A stretch of DNA of 64,000 nucleotides from positions 88,350,005 to 88,414,004 of the forward strand of contig CM035165.1 of assembly GCA_020205615.1 (NCBI GenBank), given 5' to 3'. Numbering within the stretch: position 1 is the stretch's first letter; the number at the start of each line of letters is the position of its first letter. The DNA is from Panax quinquefolius (lineage: Eukaryota; Streptophyta; Magnoliopsida; Apiales; Araliaceae). Below the pieces are notes generated by a model. The model saw only the letters and a program-made list of their open reading frames with translations. It ran no database searches and was not told where the DNA came from. Position numbers and translations under genes: made by a program. Positions 10,106 through 20,361 of this stretch are shown piece after piece.

Positions 10106-11576
10106 CGATGAGTAGGTTTTTAAACCATGAATTGTGTTCAGTTGGTCTATTTTTGTGTTTGTTTTTATGCATTTTTTATGTTACTGTTGATGGGTTTTTC
10201 GTTTAATGTAGGAAAAGCAGAGGCGTCTTGCGTTTGGAAGCATTTGAGATTGTGTGATCAGTTAATGGAGTTCTTGATGGTGTAGCTTACTGTCAACATG
10301 TGGGAGCACCGAAAGCTACTGGAATTGAGTCTTAGCTAATTACATGGCTCTTTGATGGTACTGGTCGGTTTCGATCGCTATGGCCTATTACGCCCATCAT
10401 GCTGCATGATGCTTATCTGATACCGCAGAAGGCTTACTATATACCGATCGCTATTGCAAGTGATGAATTGGTTTTTAAAGAGGAGTTAGATGGCAGTAGT
10501 TGGAGAGAATTAGAATTGTTTTAAGTTGTTTTGGATAGGAAGTGGAGGCAAGCTAGGAGGGTATCTAGACAAGAGATGGTCTACAAGTAAAAGGAAAAAG
10601 GGGAATCAAGGGATATACACAACTTTGCAAAAGAACGACATTGGAGATCAAGCTTGGAGGTCTAGAGAAGAAGGAATAACTTCACGAAAATTGCAGGAAT
10701 TGAATTCAGAGAAGGGTGGTGTTTTATTATTCTTCCTTAATTTTTATTATCTCGTAATTGGGATGATGTCTCCTTTTATTTATTCAAGAGTTAATTTATT
10801 TATTATGAATTAATTATCTTTTAGGCGATTGATGGATCTTTGAGTGGAACAATGGTTTATTAGCTTTAATTCTCAGTTTAATAAAATATTCAATGGTTTA
10901 TCTATATTGATTTGAGCATGAATTTGTGAATTGCCTAATCAACGATTCTTTGTGGATTTGAATAGGTTCGAGAGAAGATGTTTAAATCTAGACTTAATTG
11001 ATATAGCATGTGTTCATGAATTTTGTGAATAGCAGAATTATGATGAATGTTAAGGTAGAGATACGCTTAACATCGCATGCAACCGTTAGAGAACTTAATC
11101 TTAAATTTCTTTTGATTTAATTTGCATAGAGATATTGTGAGTTAATTGATTGAAGTGTTTGGCTTAATTCTATCTTAATTATGGATTTGAGTTAATTTGG
11201 TATTGGTGCACTGAGAGGTGGTTAATGCTACAATTGTGTTCTTGATTAATAAACTGGAATATTGAATTGAACTGAGATAAAAGTGAATTAATCTGAGTAA
11301 AGCTTAGAGTGAAATCATGAACCTAATTCTCCAAGTATTGTTTGAAAATTGAGTTTTATCTTTGTGGGTTATTAGTGATAGTTAGAGTATTAGTTGTTAA
11401 GATTTTCTCCTCATTTATTCAAGTTAGTTTAATAAAATTCGGATTAGTTAAAAATTGATAGTTGTAAGCTTGAGTTCTTGCTAATTGTCTCTGTGGGAAC
11501 GATACTCAACTTATCACTTTATTACTTGTTGACCACGTATACTTGCGTGTTGTGCGTAATTAGATTTTACCCAACA
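10106..11576 (+). repeat. W 5' LTR
   Basis: Starts (C)GATGAGTAGGTTTTTAAACC and ends ATTTTACCCAACA. It is almost identical to the 3' LTR in its first ~165 and last ~1110 bases but has an unrelated-looking block at about 10272-10460. The 95-codon open frame at 10526 is a non-coding LTR accident in my view. Confidence 0.9.
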
Positions 11577-11582
11577 AGTTTT

Positions 11583-11600
11583 TGGCGCCGTTGTCGGGGA
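11583..11600 (+). other. Primer-binding site of W (Athila type)
   Basis: TGGCGCCGTTGTCGGGGA, six bases after the LTR end. The sequence is the one typically seen in Athila/Tat elements and is usually attributed to tRNA-Asp. Confidence 0.9.
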
Positions 11601-11676
11601 CATATTAGCCTAGATCTTAATTTATTAGAATATCAGTTAAATTAATTCAGTTTTACTTAAACAATTTTTTTATATT

Positions 11677-13530
11677 TTGTTTGTTATCTTATTTCAGGTG
11701 ATTGAAACAGTTTATGCAAACTCGGTCCAAAAAAAATCCCCGACGCTTCCTTTTGAGGACGACATCGAGAAAAGATTTCAAAGATTGAGTAAGTGGATTA
11801 AGGAAACAAGACAGGAATTTGAGACACCTGAAAAAGAAGAGGAAATGGCAGCCGAAGATCATAAAGCACTAAGGGACTTCGCCACACCAAAGGTGACTGA
11901 ACTGCAGTCAAGCATCACGAGGCCCGCAATAGTTGCAAATACGTTTGAAATTAAGTTGGGAACAATTCAAATGATTCAGAATTCGGTTCAGTTTGGGGGG
12001 TTGGCGAATGACGATCCAAACGAGCATCTGGTCAGTTTCCTTGAGATATGTGACACTTTTCGGTATAATAGAGTGTCGGATGATGCAGTACGACTTCGCT
12101 TGTTCCCATTCACCTTACGGGACAAGGCGAAGAGTTGGCTACACTCCCTACCATCATGATCTATAACTACGTGGGAAGACCTAGCTCAGAAATTCCTCGC
12201 CAAATTTTTCCCACTTGCAAAAAGGGCAAAAATAAGGAACGAGATAACGATGTTTGAACAGCAACACGGGGAGTCATTGTATGAGGCATGGGAACGATAT
12301 AAAGAATTACTTCGAGAATGTCCACATCATGGGTTGCCGAAATGGTTGTAATTGAACACATTTTATAATGGATTGAATGGAAACATCAGAACGAGCATTG
12401 ATGCAGCTTCAGGTGGAGCATTTATGGCAAAGAGTTATGAGGAAGCGTATGAGTTGATAGAGACTATGGCAGCTAACAATTACCAGTGGCCCACGGGGAG
12501 AATGAATCAAGCAAAGGTCACAGGAGTGTTAGAAGTTGATGGAATGACGGCAATACAAGCATAAATTTCAGCACTCTCAAAGAAATTTGATTCTATGGCG
12601 GGGGTATAATTGCAACAAGCACAACAGATACAGCAAGTGGCAAGTATTTGTGAGTTGTGCGCGGGAGAAAATTCTACGGACCAATGTGCAATTAATCCAG
12701 CCTCTGTGCAATTTGTGGGTAGCTACAATAGAATTCTGCAAAACACCTATCAAAATATGTACAACCAAGGGAATAGAAACCATCCAAATCTATCGTGGAG
12801 TAATAACCAGCAAGAATAAGCTCCAAGGCCATCTTATCCCCCGGGATTTCATACACATCAACTACCAACCCAATACCAAGAAAGGAAATCAGATCTGGAG
12901 GAGTTGGTGACAAAGTACATAACCAACAATGAAGCAGCCATGAAAAATCAAGCAATGGCTATGAAAGCACAAGAAATAGCCATGAAATCACAAGAAACTG
13001 CAATCAAGAATTTGGAGAATCAAATAGGACAAATTGCACTAGCATTGAATAATAGACCACAAGGAACACTACCCAGTGATACCGAAAGAAACCCGGAAGG
13101 TAATCACGAGCAATGTCAAGCTATTATGTTGAGGAGTGGAAGACATCTTAAGGGGTAAGAAACAAAAACAGCGGGTGTAAAGGAAGTTGAGACAGATACG
13201 GAAAATGCAGAGATTGAGACGGAACAGGGGGCCGATAAACCAGCGAAAATGAGCATCCCAGTGAGCGAACCAGTTAGCTATCCTCCCCCACCATTTCAGC
13301 ACAGACTTCAAAAGCAGAAAGTAGACAAACAATTCGCAAAATTTTTGGAAGTTTTTAAGAAACTTCAAATCAATATCCCGTTTGCAGAAGCCCTGGAGCA
13401 GATGCCTAGTTATGCCAAATTCATGAAAGGGATTCTATCGAGAAAGAAGAAGTTGGGAGACTATGAGATAGTAGCTTTAACAGAAGAGTGTAGTGCAGTG
13501 TTACAGCGAAAATTTCCACCAAAGTTGAAA
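11677..13530 (+). pseudogene. W gag (Athila-type), one frame with six internal stops
   Basis: One reading frame can be followed from 11677 through gag into protease at 14100, interrupted by stops at 12157, 12349, 12562, 12607, 12817 and 13156, with no frameshift between. Gag hallmarks are GGLANDDPNEHLVSFLEICD, LFPFTLRDKAKSWLHSLP, FYNGLNG and SYEEAYELIETMAANNYQW. A CELCAGENSTDQC segment matches the zinc knuckle but lacks the histidine. Repeats of A-M-K-x-Q-E near 12940-13010 predict a coiled coil. The expected ATG at 11714 is out of frame with the rest because of the A-run at 11729-11736. Gag forms the particle and packages RNA. Confidence 0.92.
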
Positions 13531-14100
13531 GACCCAGGTAGCTTCACCATTCCATGCATAATTGGGAATACGACGTTCAAAAAATGTCTGTGTGACTTGG
13601 GAGCAAGTGTGAATCTTATGCCGTTATCGGTCTACATAGAGTTGGGGTTGCCTGCACCCAAGCCTACAAACATTTCTTTGCAATTGGCAGATAGGTCAGT
13701 AACATATCAAAGAGGCATTGTGGAAGACATCCTAGTGAAGTTTGACAAATTCATATTCCCTGCAGACTTCATCATCTTAGACTATGAGGAAGATAAAAAC
13801 ATCCCAATCATTCTAGGGAGGCCTTTCTTGGCTATAGGTAGGACACTCATCGTTGTTCAAAAAAGGGAACTGACTATGAGGGTTCAAGACCAGGAAATTA
13901 AATTCAATGTGTTTAAGGCCATGAAATTCCCGACGGATGGCGAAGAATGTTTTAGAATGGATCTTATTGACCACATAGTTGGTGAAGACATGAACAAGAG
14001 CTTGGAGAGCGATCCATTGCTGACAACATTATTGGGAGGTGAAGGACTTGACGATCCAGAAATTGGAAAATATTTGCAAGTATTGGACTCTCTGCCATGA
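13531..14100 (+). pseudogene. W aspartic protease (Athila-type)
   Basis: Continues the gag frame without a break. The catalytic triad region is CDLGASVNLMPLSVY (DLGAS, as is usual in Athila), followed by an F-I-I-L-D-Y-E segment and the flap-side IPIILGRPFLA. The domain cuts the polyprotein. This stretch is 190 codons long without internal stops and ends with a TGA at 14098. The catalytic residues are present, so the lesion that kills the element is upstream in gag and downstream in pol. Confidence 0.92.
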
Positions 14101-14571
14101 GTAAGCAGATTTAAAGCACCATTCGAAACATTGCACATGGAAGAGCTGACAACGACAAGAATGAAATCGTCGTTATCGAGGAACCACCAATTCTTGAGTT
14201 GAAACCACTCCCTAAACACCTCGTGTATGCAGATTTAGGCTAGTCAAATTCTTTACTGTTATTATTTCGCAAAGACTAAATGAATTGCAGGAAGAAAAGT
14301 CTGCTCATGAAAGTGCTTGAGGAACATAAATCGGCGATAGGATGGACAATAGCGGACATCAAAGGAATCACCCATCCTTTTGCATGCACAAAATTTTGAC
14401 GATGCAGAGGATGATGCTAAACCGGTCGTGGAACAACAGAGATGGCTCAATCTGATCATGAAAGAAGTAGTCAAGAAGAAAATTCGAAGTGGTTAGACGC
14501 AGTATCATCTACCCAATTTCGGATAAGCAAGTGGGTTAGCCCAAAGGCAATGTGTCTTAGAAAAAGGAGGT
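14101..14571 (+). pseudogene. W pol linker between protease and RT, frameshifted
   Basis: Recognisable pieces of the conserved Athila linker appear in changing frames: E-E-P-P-I-L-E-L-K-P-L-P-K-H-L near 14176-14220, W-T-I-A-D-I-K-G-I near 14345, V-V-E-Q-Q near 14427 and K-W-V-S-P near 14530. At least three frame changes separate them. It would have joined the protease to RT in one polyprotein. Confidence 0.8.
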
Positions 14572-15324
14572 ATGACTGTGGTTCAAAACGAAAACAATGA
14601 GCTGATTCCAACAAGAACAGTGACTGGATGGAGAGTTTGCATGGACTACAGAAAGTTGAATAAAGCAACTCGCAAGGATCATTTCCCTTTGCCCTTCATC
14701 GATCAAATGCTAGACAGACTGGTGGGTCATGCATACTATTGTTTATTGGATGGATACTCATGGTATAATCAAATTGTCATCGCTCCGGAGGATCAAGAAA
14801 AGACAACATTTACGTGTCCGTACGGTACGTTCGCATTCAGGAGAATGTCATTCGGACTGTGTAATGCAAATGCCACTTTCCAATGGTGCATGATGGCCAT
14901 CTTCTCAGATATAGTGGAAAAGAATGTGGAAGTCTTCATGGACGATTTCTCTGTCTATGGGGATAATTTTGATGCGTGCTTGGAAAATCTAGTAATGGTC
15001 TTACAGAGATGCACTGACACAAATCTGGTACTTAATTGGGAGAAATGCCACTTTATGATGGAAGAAGGCATAATTTTGGGACACAAAGTCTCGATGCAAG
15101 GTTTGGAGGTCGATAAAGCCAAGCTGGAAACAATTGAGAAATTGCCTCCGCCAAGTTCAATCAAGGGTATTAGAAGCTTTCTAGGACACGCAGGTTCTAT
15201 AGGAGGTTCATTCAGATTTTTCAAAATAGCAAAACCATTGTGTAGCCTCCTCGGAGAAGGATTCAGATTCAAGTTCGATGAGGAGTGTAAGTTGGCCTTC
15301 GAGTTGTTGAAAGAAAAAAGCTAA
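14572..15324 (+). pseudogene. W reverse transcriptase
   Basis: About 250 codons open. Motifs in order: W-R-V-C-M-D-Y-R-K-L-N, DHFPLPFIDQMLDRL, C-L-L-D-G-Y-S, F-T-C-P-Y-G-T-F-A-F-R-R-M-S-F-G-L-C-N-A, then the catalytic FMDDFSVYG near 14935-14960, and a LGHKVS block with the connection domain (FLGHAG, PLCSLL). Compared with Athila relatives the fingers-palm core is complete. A stop at 15322 (K-S-stop) precedes the RNase H. Active-site aspartates are present. Confidence 0.95.
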
Positions 15325-15710
15325 CTACGCCTTCATATCGTCGCTCCGGATTGGAGCATGCCGTTTGAATTAATGTGTGATGCAAGTGATTATGAAATCG
15401 GGGCTGTGTTGGGCCAACGCCGACACAAGATATTCCATGGTATTTACTATGCAAGTAAAACACTCACAGAGACTCAATTGAACTACATAACAACAGAAAA
15501 AGAATTACTTGCAGTGGTGTACGCGTTTGATAAATTTTGGGCCTACTTGATCGGAACAAGGGTAATAGTTTATACGGATCATGCGGCCATTCGGTATTTG
15601 ATAGCAAAGAAAGACGCAAAACCACGTCTTATCCGATGAACCCTCCTCCTACAAGAATTTGACTTAGAGATCAAGGACAGAAAGGGGACAGAGAACCAAG
15701 TTGCTGATCA
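15325..15710 (+). pseudogene. W RNase H domain
   Basis: [10 protein letters not shown] holds the first catalytic aspartate. [14 protein letters not shown] holds the glutamate and [10 protein letters not shown] holds the next aspartate. A stop at 15637 interrupts just before LLLQEFDLEIKDRKGTENQV and ADHLSRLE. It is in the same frame as what follows. RNase H degrades the RNA template during reverse transcription. Confidence 0.93.
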
Positions 15711-15711
15711 T

Positions 15712-17130
15712 TTGTCAAGGCTGGAAAATTTTGACAAAGAGAAAGAGGATAAGTGTGTCATCAACGAAACCTTCCCAGATGAGCAATTATTCGGGATTCA
15801 AACAGAAGTACCATGGTATGCAGACTTCGTCAATTATCTCGTCAGTAACATACTACCTCCTGATCTTACACGACAGCAGAAAAAGAAGTTTCTACACGAT
15901 GTCAAATGGTATATGTGGGACGAGCCGTACTTGTTCAAACAGTGTGCCGACAAGATGATCCGAAGATGTGTGCCTTACAGCGAAGTGAAGAACATCTTGC
16001 ACGAATGTCACTCATTTGCATATGGCGGGCATTATGGTAGTACAAGAACAACAGTAAAGGTGCTTTAATCATGGTTTTATTGGCCAACCCTGTTTAAAGA
16101 CGCTCACCAATTTGTCAAAACATGTGATCGCTGTCAAAGAGTGGGTAACATATCAAAAGAAATGAGATGTGAATTATAAGTAATATTAGAGGTTGAAATC
16201 TTGACGATGGGGCATTGACTTCATGGGACCATTCCCTCATCTCTCAAAGAATCAATATATTTTACTTCATGGTGGACTACGCCTCAAAATGGGTAGAAGC
16301 CGCAAAGACTACCATCGAACGATGCCAAAGTGGTCATAATATTTTTACGAGAAAATATCTTTACAAGGTTTGGAACACCGAGGGCCATAATAAGTGATGA
16401 GGAAGTCATTTTTGCAACAAAGCATTCTGATACTCGTTGGCAAAATATGGGGTTAACCACAAAATAGTGACGGCTTATCATCCCCAAACCAATGGACAAA
16501 CAGAGGTGTCAAACAGGGAGGTCAAGAAAATATTGGAGAAAGTAGTCAACCCAAATCGTAAGGATTGGTCGCTTCGATTAGATGATGCACTTTGGGCATA
16601 CCGGACCGCATACAAGACTCCAATTGGCATGTCACCTTACCAGTTGTTGTATGGAAAGGCATGTCATCTTCCGGTTAAGCTACAACACAAGGCGTACTGG
16701 GCTATTCAAAAATTGAACTTCGATCAAGCAGCAGTGGTGGAAAAGAGATTACTACAGCTAAATGAGCTTGACGAATTCAGATTACAAGCTTACGGGAATA
16801 CACAATTATATAAGGAAAAGATGAAAAAATGGCACGATCAGAAAATCAATCACCGAACGTTCATGCCAGGGCAAGCTGTGCTGCTGTTCAATTCAAAACT
16901 AAAGTTGTTCCCAGGGAAACTTAAAATCACGGTGGTCAGGACCATTCACCATAAAAACGATTTTCCCACATGGTGTCGTGGAGCTGTATAGTAGAAACCC
17001 ATTGGAAACCTTCAAGGTCAACGGTCAAAGATTGAAGCATTACTGGGGCGAGGATGCAAATGTGGACACCATCAACATTACCCTCACAAGCACTATAATA
17101 AAACATGAGGACGCTTGCCAGCGACATTAA
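15712..17130 (+). pseudogene. W integrase
   Basis: The N-terminal zinc-binding HHCC is visible: H-E-C-H, Y-G-G-H-Y-G at 15995-16035 and C-D-R-C-Q-R near 16123-16140, with a stop at 16066 between. The catalytic core is broken around 16150-16440 by several frame changes (G-I-D-F-M-G-P, D-Y-x-S-K-W-V-E-A are still readable). From 16437, [20 protein letters not shown] and a basic C-terminus are open to 16991. The final GQRLKHYWGED segment lies in another frame near 17020-17055. It would insert the cDNA into the genome. Confidence 0.9.
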
Positions 17131-18215
17131 ACCAAGCGCTACTTGGGAGGCATCCCAAGCTCTAAACTCCATCTTTTATTTACTTTTAAATTTTTAGCTA
17201 TGGCTTAGTCAGTAGAATGTATACTTGGAGGGTAACAAAAATCTCTATAATTGCAGGAACCCCAAGCAAGTGCAGTCAGGCAATAACATTATAGAGCGTG
17301 AAGAATAAAAGACCCTTACACGACTGCAGTGCAGGATCGTTTGCACGATCTGTGACAGATCGGGCCGATCAGGCACTACCAAAGGTTTCTCCAGACTAAT
17401 CTGGTCGATAAAGATACACAACAGAAAGGCATCACGCCAAACACGCTTGGAACCCAATACCGACAAATACCACAAACAAAGACCGATCGAGCCAACATAT
17501 TGCATACCTAAGGCCGATCATACAGCAAGAAGACCGATCAAGGCTTATAGATCAAGAATTATTAGACCATCGAGCAGCACGACGCCGATCAAGGCCAGTA
17601 ATCTGGCGAATCGATCACACATTGCATGGAAATTCAAAGAACTAAAGAGGCATGTTTGAATTGAATAACTCCACCTCTCCACCTCTCTATTTCATCAATA
17701 CTAGTTCTCCACTTCTCCTAATTCTATTGCACTTCCTCTTCCCCATAACTCCACATTAATTTATCTTTACACTCCTTCTCCTTTCCAAATTCGAAAACCA
17801 CTAACCCTTTCAAGTCCCAACTCTCACCCACGTTAGTTTTCTATTGTTTATATATGAAGTTCCTTCATTCTAAACATCTTGACACTACAACACTCAAGAA
17901 TCACAACCCAATCCTAAATCTAACACGAGCCTTGCACAAAGTGATATAAATTGGGACTTCTCTTCAAAGAGGTAAACCCAACTTATAAAAGGTGTGATAA
18001 TTCTCGTCATCCCTTACAAAATTTCTTGTTGTGACATCCAATATTGAGTGGTAAAGCTGAGAATTGTGAAATCAAGAAGAAGGTGCAGAATTTTGAGTTG
18101 TTTGGGTAGCAAAGCTTCATCAACAAAACAAGTTTGGGGGAATCACACACTCCACCCACCACCCGTTTGAGAAAAATACAGAACCAGATTCTTGAGTCAA
18201 CAAATTGGAAGCAAC
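17131..18215 (+). other. W spacer between pol and the third ORF, with CCGATC-rich stretch
   Basis: About 1.1 kb without a credible gene. 17330-17600 is rich in GATC words (GGATCG, CCGATCAGGC, ACCGATCGAGCC, GGCCGATCATAC, ACCGATCAAGGC and GCCGATCAAGGC). 17660-17830 is pyrimidine-rich (CTCCACCTCTC, CTCCTTCTCC). A AAGTTTGGGGGAA word at 18130 precedes the ORF. Athila elements usually carry such a spacer here, sometimes with an intron for the downstream ORF; I do not see decisive splice sites. Confidence 0.6.
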
Positions 18216-18878
18216 ATGTCGTCGCACAAAAGACAAAGGGCATCAACCTCTTTGACTCGCCCAACATATGACCATACAAAATTTGTGAGCGAGAGGGCCG
18301 CAGAGAGATTCCACACATCAATTGGCAAGAAAAATTTGGTGCTAGAAAGAGGATTGAAACCAAATGCAAGTTCGGATGGTGATATGGCGTTGCAAATTGT
18401 AGAACACAATTGGTTTCAATTAGTAGAGCAGCCACTTCCAGCGGCAATCAACATAGTTAAGGAGTTTTACGCGAATGCAACTGAACATGTCAATCATGTT
18501 GTCATGGTTCGGGGAAAACCGGTAGCGTTTTATGCTGAAGCTATCAATGAATATTTTGGGTTGGAAACGCCACAAGAAGACCGGTATGAAGATGGATTTC
18601 CCGAGCTAGATGAGTTGATTGCCCAATTATGTAAACCAGGAACAAAATGGACGATTAAAGCTGGAACGAATGAAAAGATAAGTTTTCCTCACGCATCACT
18701 GATTCGATATGGAAAGGCATGGCATGCATTCATTTGTGCTAGATTAATGCCCACGAGCCATCTAACTGAGGTTACTAAAGCACGGGCCCGATTATTGTAT
18801 GGAATCGTTCCCCACCACTATCTTGTGAATAATTCAATTGCTTTCTATAATGTTGATGTGGGGGAATGTATTCAATAA
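18216..18878 (+). pseudogene. W third ORF: putative plant transposon protein domain (env position)
   Basis: ATG at 18216 opens 220 codons to a TAA at 18876. The product starts MSSHKRQRAS (basic), then has KFVSERAAERFH, IVKEFYANATEH, a V-R-G-K-P-V-A-F motif, INEYFGLETPQED, and ends near the conserved A-R-L-M-P-T-S-H-L then L-Y-G-I-V segment. This is the domain annotated in many plant genomes as putative plant transposon protein (PF20167-type), common downstream of pol in Athila. No signal peptide or transmembrane helix is seen in this part. The stop is probably premature because 18879-19350 retains related coding sense. Function is not known. Confidence 0.75.
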
Positions 18879-19350
18879 TCCATTGACCGAGCACTACGGG
18901 GGAGTACCATAAAGTGCTATCGCACGGGTTTTTAATTACCGATTTATCTTTGAAAAGTTCAGTGCGAGTGGCAACCTAATGAACCAATTCAATAACCATT
19001 GTCCATAATTAACCATGCAACTATTCAAAGGTATATAGCTTGGGATGGAGCACAGTCCCACCCACGTGGTGAGGGTTACATCATGATCCGCCAACCATCA
19101 TCCTCGGCTAGTGAAGAACCCCGTAAGAAGAACGGTTTGTGAGGAACCCGCTCGCGAGGAACAAGCACGGGTCCCAAGGAATCAATTCCTGCGGTTGGCT
19201 GAGAGGCAAAATTTAATGCATCAGTACAATGCAAACGCATTCAACACGCTTGCTGAGGCATTTGCTCGTTGTAATCCAAATGCTCAGCCATTTGTTATGC
19301 CTACTACTCCTATCCTGCCAACATATCCTCCTTCGGGCGATGCCGCGTAG
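18879..19350 (+). pseudogene. Frameshifted C-terminal remnant of the W third ORF
   Basis: After the 18876 stop, coding-like sequence persists in other frames. 19111-19350 gives 79 codons rich in R, E, A, N and P ending PTTPILPTYPPSGDAA, with an ARVPRNQFLRLAERQN segment. It would be the proline-rich tail of the third ORF. I see no recognisable domain. Confidence 0.45.
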
Positions 19351-19491
19351 TAATGCGGTTTCAGGGAAGTCCTCAAATTTTCTATTTTTGAGCATATATG
19401 AAGTAATGAGGGCATTCCTTAATTTAAGTTTGGGGGATTTGTTTTATTTATTTTATTTGCATTTGCATAGTAGTTTTAAATTAGTTTTTAT

Positions 19492-19551
19492 AAAAATAAA
19501 ATAAAATAAAATAAAATAAAATAAAATAAAATAAAAATAAAAAAATAAAAT
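19492..19551 (+). repeat. (AAAAT)n pentanucleotide microsatellite
   Basis: About twelve AAAAT/AAAATA units, imperfect at the 3' end, running into AAAATTTTTTATTT. Confidence 0.9.
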
Positions 19552-20109
19552 TTTTTATTTGCACGAATCCAGTGGATAGTTGGGATATGTTGCTGTTTTT
19601 CAAGGCCAATGATGAGGTTGGAATTTGGTGAAATTGTGCTATACTTAGTAAGGGAACTTTGAAATAATTTTGTGTTATAAGTTGAATCTTTCTACTGTTT
19701 GAAACTATTATAAAAGGATTGCACGAACATACCAACTGGTAGATTGATTGTGTTAAATTGATTCATAATAAAGCTCTAGAAGGCATCACTAGTTTAAATA
19801 TAAGAATGATAAGAATAAGTAGTGATGACTAGTGTTAGACAAGAACTTAAGTTTGGGGGAATATGTGGGGTATATAAGCCTGTTTATCTAAAAAAAAAGA
19901 AAAAAAAAGAATAAAACGGGAAATAAGAGCAAAATGCCCACGTGAATGTTAAGTGAGGTATAAATACCCCAAGTTGACCCTTTATGATGGTTTGTGTCTA
20001 GCTTTGGTTGGATCGAGCTTATTGTTGGATTTCTTATATTTATTCTGTTTAAGCCTTAGAAGAGGTGTGTTATGTGTTAAATTTGATAGTATGTCAATTT
20101 ATGTTGTTG

Positions 20110-20111
<2 letters not shown>

Positions 20112-20143
<32 letters not shown>
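20112..20143 (+). repeat. (AC)16 dinucleotide microsatellite
   Basis: Sixteen perfect AC units in the W 3' untranslated region. Confidence 0.95.
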
Positions 20144-20145
<2 letters not shown>

Positions 20146-20346
20146 TAGTAGTGATATCAGTTTGAGATTCAATGGTTGGCTAGAAATTGTGGATTGGTTT
20201 CATTATGAGATATTGCTAAATTTACATGATTTCTCTGAGGCCTTGTCAGTGATTTGGTATTACTAATTTGATACTGGATTCAACATTTTAAGATTATTTG
20301 CATTGCATTGCATGACATTGTGTTTGCTTGAGGACAAGCAATGTTT

Positions 20347-20361
20347 AAGTTTGGGGGATTT
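20347..20361 (+). other. Polypurine tract of W
   Basis: AAGTTTGGGGGATTT directly precedes the 3' LTR start TGATGAGTAGG. It would prime plus-strand DNA synthesis. Confidence 0.85.

Larger units (their letters stand above)
19351..20361 (+). other. W 3' untranslated region with repeated polypurine-like words
   Basis: One kilobase without genes. It contains AAGTTTGGGGGA at 19426, 19849 and 20347 (the last is the true polypurine tract next to the 3' LTR), an AAAAT microsatellite and an AC microsatellite. TTGCATTGCATTGCATGACA and GCTTGAGGACAAGCAATG near 20300-20343 contain short direct and inverted repeats just before the tract. Confidence 0.7.

Noticed and set aside
10526..10813. 95-codon open frame in the W LTR (repeated at 20768-20998)
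   Set aside because: It begins with TTG rather than ATG, has low-complexity ends, and the 3' copy is cut short by a small difference. Near-identity of the two LTRs explains its presence in both.
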